Shown one piece after another: positions 1 through 10,808 of a stretch of 64,000 nt of DNA. Position 1 is the first letter of the stretch. Each line of letters starts with the position of its first letter. This stretch comes from Hanleya hanleyi. Its lineage: Eukaryota; Mollusca; Polyplacophora; Lepidopleurida; Hanleyidae. The DNA lies in assembly GCA_036873755.1 (NCBI GenBank), contig JAVTVY010017247.1:1-64000 (forward strand). The letters are read 5' to 3'. The notes under the pieces were generated by a model that was given only the letters and a program-made list of their open reading frames with translations, made no database searches and was not told where the DNA came from. The position numbers and the translations under genes were made by a program.

Positions 1-822
1 GAGTAGGGCCTTCAACCTTTTCAATAATGTCGGCTTTTTCAAGTGATTCTAATTCCGTCTCGACTTGTTTTCTTAAGTGAAACGGGATGCGACGTGGAGC
101 TTGAGCCACAGGTTTTACGTTGGTATCGATGTGAATTTTGAACTGGTAGTTCTTGAGTTTACCAACTCCCTGAAAGACATCTGAAAATTCATGCACCAAT
201 TTGTCGACTGGTGGACCTGTTGGTACAGAATTTGCTGCTTTGGCCTTCAATATCTGTTCCGGAATTGCATTTACACCGTCGATAGGGATTTTCAGCAGTC
301 CCAAATCCGTAGCCGTTTCGTATCCCAGTAGCGATCCACATTTTTGGTCAGCCACATAGAATACCGCACTGCATAGCTTATGTCTCGTTTCTACAGTGGC
401 ATCAAATGTCCCTAACACTGGTAGCGGGCTGCTCGAACCATACACGAATATCTTTGATTTTGGCCTTTTGAGCTGTATTTGTTTCTGTTTCGAAATGTTA
501 TCGTAGCTCGTCTTGTCGATGACATTTACCGACGCACCACTATCGATCAAAACATTCACACTGCCACCGTCTATTGTTACATGTGTTTTCGGCTGTTTTG
601 TACCTGGACCGATACTGCATGGCTGATCTCGCACAGTGAATACATATTCGTCATCATCAGTTGTGTCCCCTTGGTACATATCTACCTGGTTGACAGTTTT
701 GCGTTTTGGATACTGTCTAGCTTTAAATTGGCCAGGTTGTCCTTTTACGTTTTGTACCTGTTGAGAACTGCGGCACACATTTGCAAAGTGGTTTGATTTT
801 CCACATAAATCACATGTTTTCC
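1..822 (-). pseudogene. pol: Unit 1 pol, N-terminal part (runs off window)
   Basis: Minus-strand sequence matching the first third of the complete pol of units 2 and 3. It covers the zinc-knuckle end, the aspartic protease segment with a DSG active site, and the start of RT, and is cut by the left edge of the window. Unlike the other units, the gag-pol junction here (about 785-822) keeps one continuous frame through a CX2CX4HX4C knuckle. The flanking gag is damaged, so the copy as a whole is not functional. Confidence 0.8.
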
Positions 823-1551
823 CTATAGCAGGGCAAGGCTTACCTGTGTGGGGCCAATCCCTCCCACAGTTTCTACAGGTTCCCCTCCTTTGTGGATGAA
901 ATTGTTTCTGTTGATGTTGGGGTCGTTTGGGGGGGAATCGGTTTCGTTGCTGCTTATTTTGGCCATTTTAATACAAAAATTCAAAGTTTTAATTAGTGGG
1001 CACCGAATGGGCTTCCATACGTTGTGTGTGCAATTGACGTCTCCAACGCACGTGCTACTTCTAAGATTTTGCTCAGAGTTCAATATTAGTGTCTCTGGAG
1101 AAGCCGTCGTTTTAGCTGAGATGACTGACATTTTTCAACAACTCCGGTCAGCTATTGCGTCATTAATATCAGCAAATTCACATGTCCCCGCCAGTGCACG
1201 TAGACGAGCAACAAAATTGTGAAACTGATCACGCCTGTTTGCGTTGCTCCCGGTTTTGCTTGAAAAACATACCGCTCGTACCGAATGTTTTTGCGGCAGA
1301 AAATATTCGTCGAGTTTTTTCTGCATCTGCGAAAGAATGCTAGTATCTGTTAGTCCGCGAAACACATCTTGCACTGATTCACCTCCTAGATGTAACAACA
1401 AGGCTCTCTTTTGCTTATCATTTGTCACACCAGTGGCCAGAATGTAGATGTCGAATTGCTCGCGCCATTTTTCCCAACGTGTCGCCAACGATGTCTGGTC
1501 AGAGTCCGCCTGGAACGGAGGTAGAGTGGGTAAATTTAGAAGTCCTGCCAT
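823..1551 (-). pseudogene. gag: Unit 1 gag, frameshifted
   Basis: This copy of gag begins with the same N-terminus as the intact gags (MAGLLNLPTLPPFQ). It then acquires many single-base insertions and deletions relative to units 2 and 3 between about 840 and 1345, splitting it into at least two frames (1135-1551 and 823-1131). The pol and LTR on either side of this unit are almost identical to the other copies, so the damage is unusually local. It could be real decay, conversion from an older element, or an uncorrected assembly stretch. Confidence 0.8.
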
Positions 1552-1596
1552 ATCGGATATTGTCCGAGCTTACCACAACTCCACAAGCCAATTTAT

Positions 1597-1606
1597 CTCG
1601 TCGCCA
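1597..1606 (-). promoter_or_regulatory. Primer binding site, unit 1 (tRNA-Ser)
   Basis: On the minus strand TGGCGACGAG lies two bases inside the LTR end and about 45 bases upstream of gag. It is complementary to the 3' end of a tRNA-Ser(GCU)-type acceptor (...CTCGTCGCCA). Identical sites occur in the other two units. Confidence 0.7.
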
Positions 1607-1608
1607 GA

Positions 1609-3353
1609 TGTAATGTTTGGTATCCTGAACCGATAACAAACTAAGAATCTTGTTCAGATGATGATCTATTTCATAGAACACGTTTTTACATTCCAATGGC
1701 GGGCTTCCGCTAACAACCTGTAACCCGGATGCACTATGAATATTCATGAGGGAGCAGTTACTGTAGGGAGTATTCATTATCATTATTTATGCACTACTAA
1801 GTGCTTGGACACTACACCAGTGTACCCCAATCTCCCCTATATATATGGGTCATTCTCACGGAAAGGCACATTTTCACTTGGGGAAATATCTCAAAATCAA
1901 CATCACCAATGACTACAGAATTTGATTTCAACAGTCTCCATTGACAAAACTCTTTATAATGCGTACAATAAATGCAGACATTCCGAACAATAAACTTTTC
2001 GTAACACTTAACGGTGGAGTTATCTTCAATCATGTCAGTGGTGTTACACAGGAATGATCAGTATATTGGGCACTAAGAGGACAGAAATAGGAAGATACAC
2101 ACATGCTAGGCAATAGATTGCATGTAACTATGACTAATGATGAAAAAATATTGAAGTTAGGAAAACAAGTTTGTTTTTAATATCCTAATTATGCTACTTA
2201 GCTCACCAAAATCAGCCAATTGGACCGCATGTATCAACCATTCATGTAGATTCTGTATAATAAAACCTATTTATTCTTGATGCTTTAAACTAATCGAGTT
2301 TGTTTCTTTTTCAAAATATGGGACAATTTAAACAAGTTTTTCTGAATTTCTAGACCATTCTTGCATCCGTAACACCACTGACAATCCGGTAACACCACTG
2401 ACAATCCGGTAACACCACTGACCTCGTGTAACACGTACCACTGATTAATTTGTTCATAGACGCAAAAATGCAGTTGCAAGTGAAGAATATTCAGGGGCAA
2501 AACAGGTATATGAAAAGCCTTCTGATAAAACTGCTTCTTCTTCTTCAAATAGTTATCTAACTGAAATGTAACACCAGTGACAACCCGGTAACACCAGTGA
2601 CCTCGAGTAACACCACTGACCTCGTGTAACAACAGCGACCAATTTGTTCATAGAGGCAAAAATGCAGCCGTGGGTGAAAGCGATCTAGGGGCAAAACAAG
2701 TATATGGCAAGACTCCTTAACTTAGTATTATATGGAAAAAAGGTAAATTCAAGTTGTACTGAAATTTGGAGCAAAATCATCATTATTGTCAATGGTGTTA
2801 CCCTACAAATAGTAACACCACTGACAGGTAACACCACTGACATTTTGGAAGGAATTAATTGTTGCTCCCTCGTATATTGTCGTGACGGTCCAAGAACAAT
2901 GATTTTGTAATTCATACGCACATTTCTTTATTACCAGTTAATATTTTTACTCGGGAGCCACTACATGTTGATCCTAACACGTAACACCAGTGACCGGTAA
3001 TAAACATACGCTGAAAATGTGGAGCTAGAAATGACTGAAATACTGAAAAGAGTTTCATAAAACACTTCTTATGGAATCTCAAGTTTACCCGCGCTTGGAA
3101 AAGAAGCCGCCTGGTGGCAAATCTTTGTTTCTAATTTAAGCGTTCGCTTTTTGGCTCCGATTTCAGTTACAGTAACACCAATGACCCGAAAACCAGCTAC
3201 ATACCTTTGCCCATGCCATTTTCACAAGATAATCTGCCCTTGTAAACAATATATTCATATATTGAAAGAACAGATGCAGCTGGTTGCCAAAAAGGTAGAA
3301 TAATGTAGAATAATGTAGAACAAAAGAATTTCTGGCAACTTTATCGTGGTATC
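1609..3353 (-). repeat. LTR A (about 1.74 kb)
   Basis: First full LTR of the array. It starts TG on the plus strand next to the PBS spacer and runs to the CCACGATA-type repeat that merges into pol of unit 2. It holds about a dozen dispersed copies of the word GTAACACCACTGACA and close variants, in both orientations. It differs from LTRs B and C by a handful of bases and a short insertion near 1930. Short ORFs across it have no family features. Confidence 0.8.
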
Positions 3354-5815
3354 GTGGTATCGTGGTCAATACTGGCTTTACTCCATGGTTTGGTTGGCAT
3401 GTCAGTCATGTTGAGGGGCTCTGGCTTTGCTGCTGGACCATTAGCCTGACAGGGTAAGCATTTGTTGATGTACGCTTCTACCTCTTTGTCGATCATGGGA
3501 TACCACACTTTCTCGCGAAGCAGTCGTTTAGTCTTCACTATACCTTGGTGACCCTCATGTGCTAACTGGATCACATGTTGTCGGAGTGATGGTGGGATGA
3601 CGATCCGCGAGCCACGTAACACAATTCCAGAAGACGCTACTGTCAGTTCACGACGTATTTTGTAGTAGCGTTTCAGGTGAGGATCTCGCTTGTTCCACCT
3701 ACCAGATGTGATTGTTTTAGTTAGTTTAGTCATTTCCGGGTCATCTTTGTAGGATTTCTGCAGATCACCAAGTGAAAGGGATTTCGGGATTGCATGTTCG
3801 GTCAGAAAATTCACATATTCGTCTGCGATGTCCCGATCAGAAGACGGTTGAGATGGCTGTGGGTGACGCGAAAGAAAATCAGCAGGATTTTCGGCACCGG
3901 GCTGGTATACAACTTTCAGCTCATAGGGTTGTAGCCGCAGCTGCCATCTTGCAATCCGTGCAGGTGGTTGGAACTGTGGTTTGTTGAACATCGGTTCCAG
4001 TGGCTTATGATCAGTCACAACTGTAAATGGACGACCAAAGACGTAGAGATGGAACCTTTCACACGCCCAGACGACACTTAAAGCCTCACGCTCCGTTTGT
4101 GAGTATCGTCGCTCAGTATCTGACAATGTCCTGCTAGCGTACGACACGTTACGCTGGTTGCTGTCTTTGTCTGTCTGCATAAGAATTGCACCGAGTCCAA
4201 CTGGGCTAGCGTCCACATAGATCGAGGAGTCTAGATCTGGGTCAAAGTAAGACACAACAGTTTCAGCTGAGAGTTCATTCTTTAGCTGTTGGAAAGCAGT
4301 CTCTTGTTTGTCTGTCCATGACCATGTCGTATCCTGTCGTGTTAGCTCACGCAGAGGCTCTGTCATCGTCGCATAATTCGGGATAAAGCGAGACACGTAG
4401 TTTGTCATCCCGAGGAAACTCTTCACTGCTGCCGGGTTAATTGGAGTAGGAGCTTGCTGTATCGCTGTGACTTTGTGCGGATCTGGGGAGACACCATCTC
4501 GGGAGAACGTGAATCCGTAGAATGCGAGGCTAGGCTTGCTGAAAGCACACTTCTCCAGATTTAGGGTGATATGGTTTTCCCGCAGTCGTTGAAGTACCAA
4601 CCGTAGCGTTCTGTCATGCGCGGCCTGTGTCTCACCAAAAATGAACACGTCGTCCGACAGGTTTTTTACACCTGGAATGCCACTAAGAACTTGCTGAACC
4701 ACCTGTTGAAATACTTCAGATGCCGATGATAAACCAAACAAAAGCCTTTTGTATCTCCAAAGTCCCTTGTGAGTGGAAAACGTTGTCAGGTATCGTGAAT
4801 CCGGATGCACTTCGATTTGATGGTATCCTTGTCTCAGATCTAACTTCGAGAAAACCGAAGCACCATTTAGATCGTGGATCACTTCATCAATCGTAGGCGT
4901 AGGATGTCGCTCCCGCTGGACAGCCATGTTGGGGGCCCGCATGTCTACACATAGTCGCACACTTGATTTATCCTTCTTGGGAACCACAACAATAGGGGAG
5001 ACCCACGGAGTAGGGCCTTCAACCTTTTCAATAATGTCGGCTTTTTCAAGTGATTCTAATTCCGTCTCGACTTGTTTTCTTAAGTGAAACGGGATGCGAC
5101 GTGGGGCTTGAGCCACAGGTTTTACGTTGGTATCGATGTGAATTTTGAACTGGTAGTTCTTGAGTTTACCAACTCCCTGAAAGACATCTGAAAATTCATG
5201 CACCAATTTGTCGACTGGTGGACCTGTCGGTACAGAATTTGCTGCTTTGGCCTTCAATATCTGTTCCGGAATTGCATTTACACCGTCGATAGCGATTTTC
5301 AGCAGTCCCAAATCCGTAGCCGTTTCGTATCCCAGTAGCGATCCACATTTTTGGTCAGCCACATAGAATACCGCACTGCATAGCTTATGTCTCGTTTCTA
5401 CAGTGGCATCAAATGTCCCTAACACTGGTAGCGGGCTGCTCGAACCATACACGAATATCTTTGATTTTGGCCTTTTGAGCTGTATTTGTTTCTGTTTCGA
5501 AATGTTATCATAGCTCGTCTTGTCGATGACATTTACCGACGCACCACTATCGATCAAAACATTCACACTGACACCGTCTATTGTTACATGTGTTTTCGGC
5601 TGTTTTGTACCTGGACCGATATTGCATGCCTGATCTCGCACAGTGAATACATATTCGTCATCATCAGTTGTGTCCCCTTGGTACATATCTACCTGGTTGA
5701 CAGTTTTGCGTTTTGTATATTGTCTAGCTGTAAATTGGCCAGGTTGTCCTTTTACGTTTTGTCCCTGTTGAGAACTGCGGCACACATTTGCAAAGTGGTT
5801 GATTTTCCACATCAA
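3341..5815 (-). CDS. pol: Ty3/gypsy Pol polyprotein, unit 2 array body (PR-RT-RNase H, integrase truncated)
   Basis: 824 residues. In order: zinc-knuckle tail (residues 1-12), retropepsin with DSG at about 89-91, reverse transcriptase at about 240-430 (LDL around 326, NLSDDVFIFG at 385-394 in place of the usual YxDD), RNase H at about 530-645 (YVDAS, the TEREAL glutamate, TDHK), and the integrase H2C2 zinc-binding module (H753, H756, C786, C789). The frame then runs through PWSKASID, where the first catalytic Asp of the DDE core would sit, and continues straight into LTR sequence. The integrase core and polypurine tract are missing, so the element could not integrate on its own. The start overlaps the gag stop as TTGATG. 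RT, PR and RNase H look intact. Confidence 0.93.
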   Translation of the reverse strand: MMWKINHFANVCRSSQQGQNVKGQPGQFTARQYTKRKTVNQVDMYQGDTTDDDEYVFTVRDQACNIGPGTKQPKTHVTIDGVSVNVLIDSGASVNVIDKTSYDNISKQKQIQLKRPKSKIFVYGSSSPLPVLGTFDATVETRHKLCSAVFYVADQKCGSLLGYETATDLGLLKIAIDGVNAIPEQILKAKAANSVPTGPPVDKLVHEFSDVFQGVGKLKNYQFKIHIDTNVKPVAQAPRRIPFHLRKQVETELESLEKADIIEKVEGPTPWVSPIVVVPKKDKSSVRLCVDMRAPNMAVQRERHPTPTIDEVIHDLNGASVFSKLDLRQGYHQIEVHPDSRYLTTFSTHKGLWRYKRLLFGLSSASEVFQQVVQQVLSGIPGVKNLSDDVFIFGETQAAHDRTLRLVLQRLRENHITLNLEKCAFSKPSLAFYGFTFSRDGVSPDPHKVTAIQQAPTPINPAAVKSFLGMTNYVSRFIPNYATMTEPLRELTRQDTTWSWTDKQETAFQQLKNELSAETVVSYFDPDLDSSIYVDASPVGLGAILMQTDKDSNQRNVSYASRTLSDTERRYSQTEREALSVVWACERFHLYVFGRPFTVVTDHKPLEPMFNKPQFQPPARIARWQLRLQPYELKVVYQPGAENPADFLSRHPQPSQPSSDRDIADEYVNFLTEHAIPKSLSLGDLQKSYKDDPEMTKLTKTITSGRWNKRDPHLKRYYKIRRELTVASSGIVLRGSRIVIPPSLRQHVIQLAHEGHQGIVKTKRLLREKVWYPMIDKEVEAYINKCLPCQANGPAAKPEPLNMTDMPTKPWSKASIDHDTTIPR

Positions 5816-6549
5816 TCACATGTTTTCCCTATAGCAGGGCAAGGCTTACCTGTGTGGGGCCAATCCCCCTCACAGTTTCTACAGGTTCCCCTCCCTTGTG
5901 GATGAAATTGTTTCTGTTGATGTTGGGGTCGTTTGGGGGGGAATCGGTTTCGTTGCTGCTTATTTTGGCCATTTGACACAAAATTCAAAGTTTGACTAGT
6001 GGGCACCGAATGGGCTTCCATACGTTGTGTGTGTAAATTGGACGTCTCCAACGCACGTGCTACTTCTAAGATTTTGTCGAGTTCAATATTAGTGTCTCTG
6101 AGAAGCCGTCGTTTTAGCTGAGATGACTGACATTTTTCAACAACCTGGTCAGCTATTGCGTCATTAATATCAGCAAATTCACATGTCCCCGCTAGTGCAC
6201 GTAGACGAGTAACAAATTGTGAAACTGACTCACCTGTTTGCTGTTCTGTTTGCTTGAAAACATACCGCTCGTACCGAATGTTTTTGCGTGGCAGAAAATA
6301 TTCGTCGAGTTTTTCTGCAGCATCTGCGAAAGAATCGCCAGTATCTGTTAGTCCGCGAAACACATCTTGCACTGATTCACCTCCTAGATGTAACAACAAG
6401 GCTCTCTTTTGCTTATCATTTGTCACACCAGTGGCCAGAATGTAGATGTCGAATTGCTCGCGCCATTTTTCCCAACGTGTCGCCAACGATGTCTGGTCAG
6501 AGTCCGCCTGGAACGGAGGTAGAGTGGGTAAATTTAGAAGTCCTGCCAT
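5812..6549 (-). CDS. gag: Gag, unit 2
   Basis: 245 residues: a capsid-like N-terminal domain, a Gln/Lys/Arg-rich nucleocapsid region at about 190-220, and the first cysteines of a knuckle (CRNC...WPHTGKPCPAIGKTCD). It stops at TGA exactly where unit 1 reads through, so the second half of the knuckle (NHFANVC) falls in the pol frame. The stop overlaps a possible pol ATG by two bases (TGATG). Compared with unit 1 there is both a nonsense change and a one-base deletion nearby, shared by units 2 and 3. Confidence 0.9.
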   Translation of the reverse strand: MAGLLNLPTLPPFQADSDQTSLATRWEKWREQFDIYILATGVTNDKQKRALLLHLGGESVQDVFRGLTDTGDSFADAAEKLDEYFLPRKNIRYERYVFKQTEQQTGESVSQFVTRLRALAGTCEFADINDAIADQVVEKCQSSQLKRRLLRDTNIELDKILEVARALETSNLHTQRMEAHSVPTSQTLNFVSNGQNKQQRNRFPPKRPQHQQKQFHPQGRGTCRNCEGDWPHTGKPCPAIGKTCD

Positions 6550-6594
6550 ATCGGATATTGTCCGAGCTTACCACAACTCCACAAGCCAATTTAT

Positions 6595-6604
6595 CTCGTC
6601 GCCA
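6595..6604 (-). promoter_or_regulatory. Primer binding site, unit 2 (tRNA-Ser)
   Basis: Minus-strand TGGCGACGAG, two bases from the TG...CA terminus of LTR B and upstream of gag, as in units 1 and 3. Confidence 0.7.
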
Positions 6605-6606
6605 GA

Positions 6607-8346
6607 TGTAATGTTTGGTATCCTGAACCGATAACAAACTAAGAATCTTGTTCAGATGATGATCTATTTCATAGAACACGTTTTTACATTCCAATGGCGG
6701 GCTTCCGCTAACAACCTGTAACCCGGATGCACTATGAATATTCATGAGGGAGCAGTTACTGTAGGGAGTATTCATTATCATTATTTATGCACTACTAAGT
6801 GCTTGGACACTACACCAGTGTACCCCAATCTCCCCTATATATATGGGTCATTCTCACGGAAAGGCACATTTTCACTTGGGGAAATATCTCAAAATCAACA
6901 TCACCAATGACTACAGAATTTGATTTCTCTCCATTGACAAAACTCTTTATAATGCGTACAATAAATGCAGACATTCCGAACAATAAACTTTTCGTAACAC
7001 TTAACGGTGGAGTTGTCTTCAATCATGTCAGTGGTGTTACACAGGAATGATCAGTATATTGGGCACTAAGAGGACAGAAATAGGAAGATACACACATGCT
7101 AGGCAATAGATTGCATGTAACTATGACTAATGATGAAAAAATATTGAAGTTAGGAAAACAAGTTTGTTTTTAATATCCTAATTATGCTACTTAGCTCACC
7201 AAAATCAGCCAATTGGACCGCATGTATCAACCATTCATGTAGATTCTGTATAATAAAACCTATTTATTCTTGATGCTTTAAACTAATCGAGTTTGTTTCT
7301 TTTTCAAAATATGGGACAATTTAAACAAGTTTTTCTGAATTTCTAGACCATTCTTGCATCCGTAACACCACTGACAATCCGGTAACACCACTGACAATCC
7401 GGTAACACCACTGACCTCGTGTAACACGTACCACTGATTAATTTGTTCATAGACGCAAAAATGCAGTTGCAAGTGAAGAATATTCAGGGGCAAAACAGGT
7501 ATATGAAAAGCCTTCTGATAAAACTGCTTCTTCTTCTTCAAATAGTTATCTAACTGAAATGTAACACCAGTGACAACCCGGTAACACCAGTGACCTCGAG
7601 TAACACCACTGACCTCGTGTAACAACAGCGACCAATTTGTTCATAGAGGCAAAAATGCAGCCGTGGGTGAAAGCGATCTAGGGGCAAAACAAGTATATGG
7701 CAAGACTCCTTAACTTAGTATTATATGGAAGAAAGGTAAATTCAAGTTGTACTGAAATTTGGAGCAAAATCATCATTATTGTCAATGGTGTTACCCTACA
7801 AATAGTAACACCACTGACAGGTAACACCACTGACATTTTGGAAGGAATTAATTGTTGCTCCCTCGTATATTGTCGTGACGGTCCAAGAACAATGATTTTG
7901 TAATTCATACGCACATTTCTTTATTACCAGTTAATATTTTTACTCGGGAGCCACTACATGTTGATCCTGACACGTAACACCAGTGACCGGTAATAAACAT
8001 ACGCTGAAAATGTGGAGCTAGAAATGACTGAAATACTGAAAAGAGTTTCATAAAACACTTCTTATGGAATCTCAAGTTTACCCGCGCTTGGAAACGAAGC
8101 CGCCTGGTGGCAAATCTTTGTTTCTAATTTAAGCGTTCGCTTTTTGGCTCCGATTTCAGTTACAGTAACACCAATGCCCCGAAAACCAGTTACATACCTT
8201 TGCCCATGCCATTTTCACAAGATAATCTGCCCTTGTAAACAATATATTCATATATTGAAAGAACAGATGCAGCTGGTTGCCAAAAAGGTAGAATAATGTA
8301 GAATAATGTAGAACAAAAGAATTTCTGGCAACTTTATCGTGGTATC
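6607..8346 (-). repeat. LTR B
   Basis: About 1740 bases, nearly identical to LTR C. GTAAC-N5-TGAC(A/C) words are clustered at about 7362-7416, 7561-7635 and 7805-7835, with single ones near 7027, 7975 and 8165. The boundary with the neighbouring pol is blurred by three tandem ATCGTGGT units. No polypyrimidine tract (polypurine on the element strand) adjoins it, so the usual 3'-LTR context has been lost. Confidence 0.85.
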
Positions 8347-10808
8347 GTGGTATCGTGGTCAATACTGGCTTTACTCCATGGTTTGGTTGGCATGTCAGTC
8401 ATGTTGAGGGGCTCTGGCTTTGCTGCTGGACCATTAGCCTGACAGGGTAAGCATTTGTTGATGTACGCTTCTACCTCTTTGTCGATCATGGGATACCACA
8501 CTTTCTCGCGAAGCAGTCGTTTAGTCTTCACTATACCTTGGTGACCCTCATGTGCTAACTGGATCACATGTTGTCGGAGTGATGGTGGGATGACGATCCG
8601 CGAGCCACGTAACACAATTCCAGAAGACGCTACTGTCAGTTCACGACGTATTTTGTAGTAGCGTTTCAGGTGAGGATCTCGCTTGTTCCACCTACCAGAT
8701 GTGATTGTTTTAGTTAGCTTAGTCATTTCCGGGTCATCTTTGTAGGATTTCTGCAGATCACCAAGTGAAAGGGATTTCGGGATTGCATGTTCGGTCAGAA
8801 AATTCACATATTCGTCTGCGATGTCCCGATCAGAAGACGGTTGAGATGGCTGTGGGTGACGCGAAAGAAAATCAGCAGGATTTTCGGCACCGGGCTGGTA
8901 TACAACTTTCAGCTCATAGGGTTGTAGCCGCAGCTGCCATCTTGCAATCCGTGCAGGTGGTTGGAACTGTGGTTTGTTGAACATCGGTTCCAGTGGCTTA
9001 TGATCAGTCACAACTGTAAATGGACGACCAAAGACGTAGAGATGGAACCTTTCACACGCCCAGACGACACTTAAAGCCTCACGCTCCGTTTGTGAGTATC
9101 GTCGCTCAGTATCTGACAATGTCCTGCTAGCGTACGACACGTTACGCTGGTTGCTGTCTTTGTCTGTCTGCATAAGAATTGCACCGAGTCCAACTGGGCT
9201 AGCGTCCACATAGATCGAGGAGTCTAGATCTGGGTCAAAGTAAGACACAACAGTTTCAGCTGAGAGTTCATTCTTTAGCTGTTGGAAAGCAGTCTCTTGT
9301 TTGTCTGTCCATGACCATGTCGTATCCTGTCGTGTTAGCTCACGCAGAGGCTCTGTCATCGTCGCATAATTCGGGATAAAGCGAGACACGTAGTTTGTCA
9401 TCCCGAGGAAACTCTTCACTGCTGCCGGGTTAATTGGAGTAGGAGCTTGCTGTATCGCTGTGACTTTGTGCGGATCTGGGGAGACACCATCTCGGGAGAA
9501 CGTGAATCCGTAGAATGCGAGGCTAGGCTTGCTGAAAGCACACTTCTCCAGATTTAGGGTGATATGGTTTTCCCGCAGTCGTTGAAGTACCAACCGTAGC
9601 GTTCTGTCATGCGCGGCCTGTGTCTCACCAAAAATGAACACGTCGTCCGACAGGTTTTTTACACCTGGAATGCCACTAAGAACTTGCTGAACCACCTGTT
9701 GAAATACTTCAGATGCCGATGATAAACCAAACAAAAGCCTTTTGTATCTCCAAAGTCCCTTGTGAGTGGAAAACGTTGTCAGGTATCGTGAATCCGGATG
9801 CACTTCGATTTGATGGTATCCTTGTCTCAGATCTAACTTCGAGAAAACCGAAGCACCATTTAGATCGTGGATCACTTCATCAATCGTAGGCGTAGGATGT
9901 CGCTCCCGCTGGACAGCCATGTTGGGGGCCCGCATGTCTACACATAGTCGCACACTTGATTTATCCTTCTTGGGAACCACAACAATAGGGGAGACCCACG
10001 GAGTAGGGCCTTCAACCTTTTCAATAATGTCGGCTTTTTCAAGTGATTCTAATTCCGTCTCGACTTGTTTTCTTAAGTGAAACGGGATGCGACGTGGAGC
10101 TTGAGCCACAGGTTTTACGTTGGTATCGATGTGAATTTTGAACTGGTAGTTCTTGAGTTTACCAACTCCCTGAAAGACATCTGAAAATTCATGCACCAAT
10201 TTGTCGACTGGTGGACCTGTTGGTACAGAATTTGCTGCTTTGGCCTTCAATATCTGTTCCGGAATTGCATTTACACCGTCGATAGGGATTTTCAGCAGTC
10301 CCAAATCCGTAGCCGTTTCGTATCCCAGTAGCGATCCACATTTTTGGTCAGCCACATAGAATACCGCACTGCATAGCTTATGTCTCGTTTCTACAGTGGC
10401 ATCAAATGTCCCTAACACTGGTAGCGGGCTGCTCGAACCATACACGAATATCTTTGATTTTGGCCTTTTGAGCTGTATTTGTTTCTGTTTCGAAATGTTA
10501 TCATAGCTCGTCTTGTCGATGACATTTACCGACGCACCACTATCGATCAAAACATTCACACTGACACCGTCTATTGTTACATGTGTTTTCGGCTGTTTTG
10601 TACCTGGACCGATATTGCATGCCTGATCTCGCACAGTGAATACATATTCGTCATCATCAGTTGTGTCCCCTTGGTACATATCTACCTGGTTGACAGTTTT
10701 GCGTTTTGTATCTTGTCTAGCTGTAAATTGGCCAGGTTGTCCTTTTACGTTTTGTCCCTGTTGAGAACTGCGGCACACATTTGCAAAGTGGTTGATTTTC
10801 CACATCAA
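8334..10808 (-). CDS. pol: Ty3/gypsy Pol polyprotein, unit 3 array body (integrase truncated)
   Basis: 824 residues, differing from the 3341-5815 copy at only a few positions (for example Tyr to Asp near residue 33 and Ala to Pro near 175). It has the same protease, RT with LSDD, RNase H and H2C2 module, and the same abrupt end at the integrase core where the frame enters LTR B. The identical deletion junction in both copies shows that the deletion came before the tandem amplification. Confidence 0.93.
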   Translation of the reverse strand: MMWKINHFANVCRSSQQGQNVKGQPGQFTARQDTKRKTVNQVDMYQGDTTDDDEYVFTVRDQACNIGPGTKQPKTHVTIDGVSVNVLIDSGASVNVIDKTSYDNISKQKQIQLKRPKSKIFVYGSSSPLPVLGTFDATVETRHKLCSAVFYVADQKCGSLLGYETATDLGLLKIPIDGVNAIPEQILKAKAANSVPTGPPVDKLVHEFSDVFQGVGKLKNYQFKIHIDTNVKPVAQAPRRIPFHLRKQVETELESLEKADIIEKVEGPTPWVSPIVVVPKKDKSSVRLCVDMRAPNMAVQRERHPTPTIDEVIHDLNGASVFSKLDLRQGYHQIEVHPDSRYLTTFSTHKGLWRYKRLLFGLSSASEVFQQVVQQVLSGIPGVKNLSDDVFIFGETQAAHDRTLRLVLQRLRENHITLNLEKCAFSKPSLAFYGFTFSRDGVSPDPHKVTAIQQAPTPINPAAVKSFLGMTNYVSRFIPNYATMTEPLRELTRQDTTWSWTDKQETAFQQLKNELSAETVVSYFDPDLDSSIYVDASPVGLGAILMQTDKDSNQRNVSYASRTLSDTERRYSQTEREALSVVWACERFHLYVFGRPFTVVTDHKPLEPMFNKPQFQPPARIARWQLRLQPYELKVVYQPGAENPADFLSRHPQPSQPSSDRDIADEYVNFLTEHAIPKSLSLGDLQKSYKDDPEMTKLTKTITSGRWNKRDPHLKRYYKIRRELTVASSGIVLRGSRIVIPPSLRQHVIQLAHEGHQGIVKTKRLLREKVWYPMIDKEVEAYINKCLPCQANGPAAKPEPLNMTDMPTKPWSKASIDHDTTIPR

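Noticed and set aside
5486..5905. 139-residue plus-strand ORF (also at 10479-10898 and 479-796)
   Set aside because: Antisense to the gag-pol junction of the retrotransposon; conserved only because the units are copies.
8765..8980. Plus-strand ORF repeated in units 2 and 3 (also 3772-3987)
   Set aside because: Antisense shadow of the RNase H region of pol.
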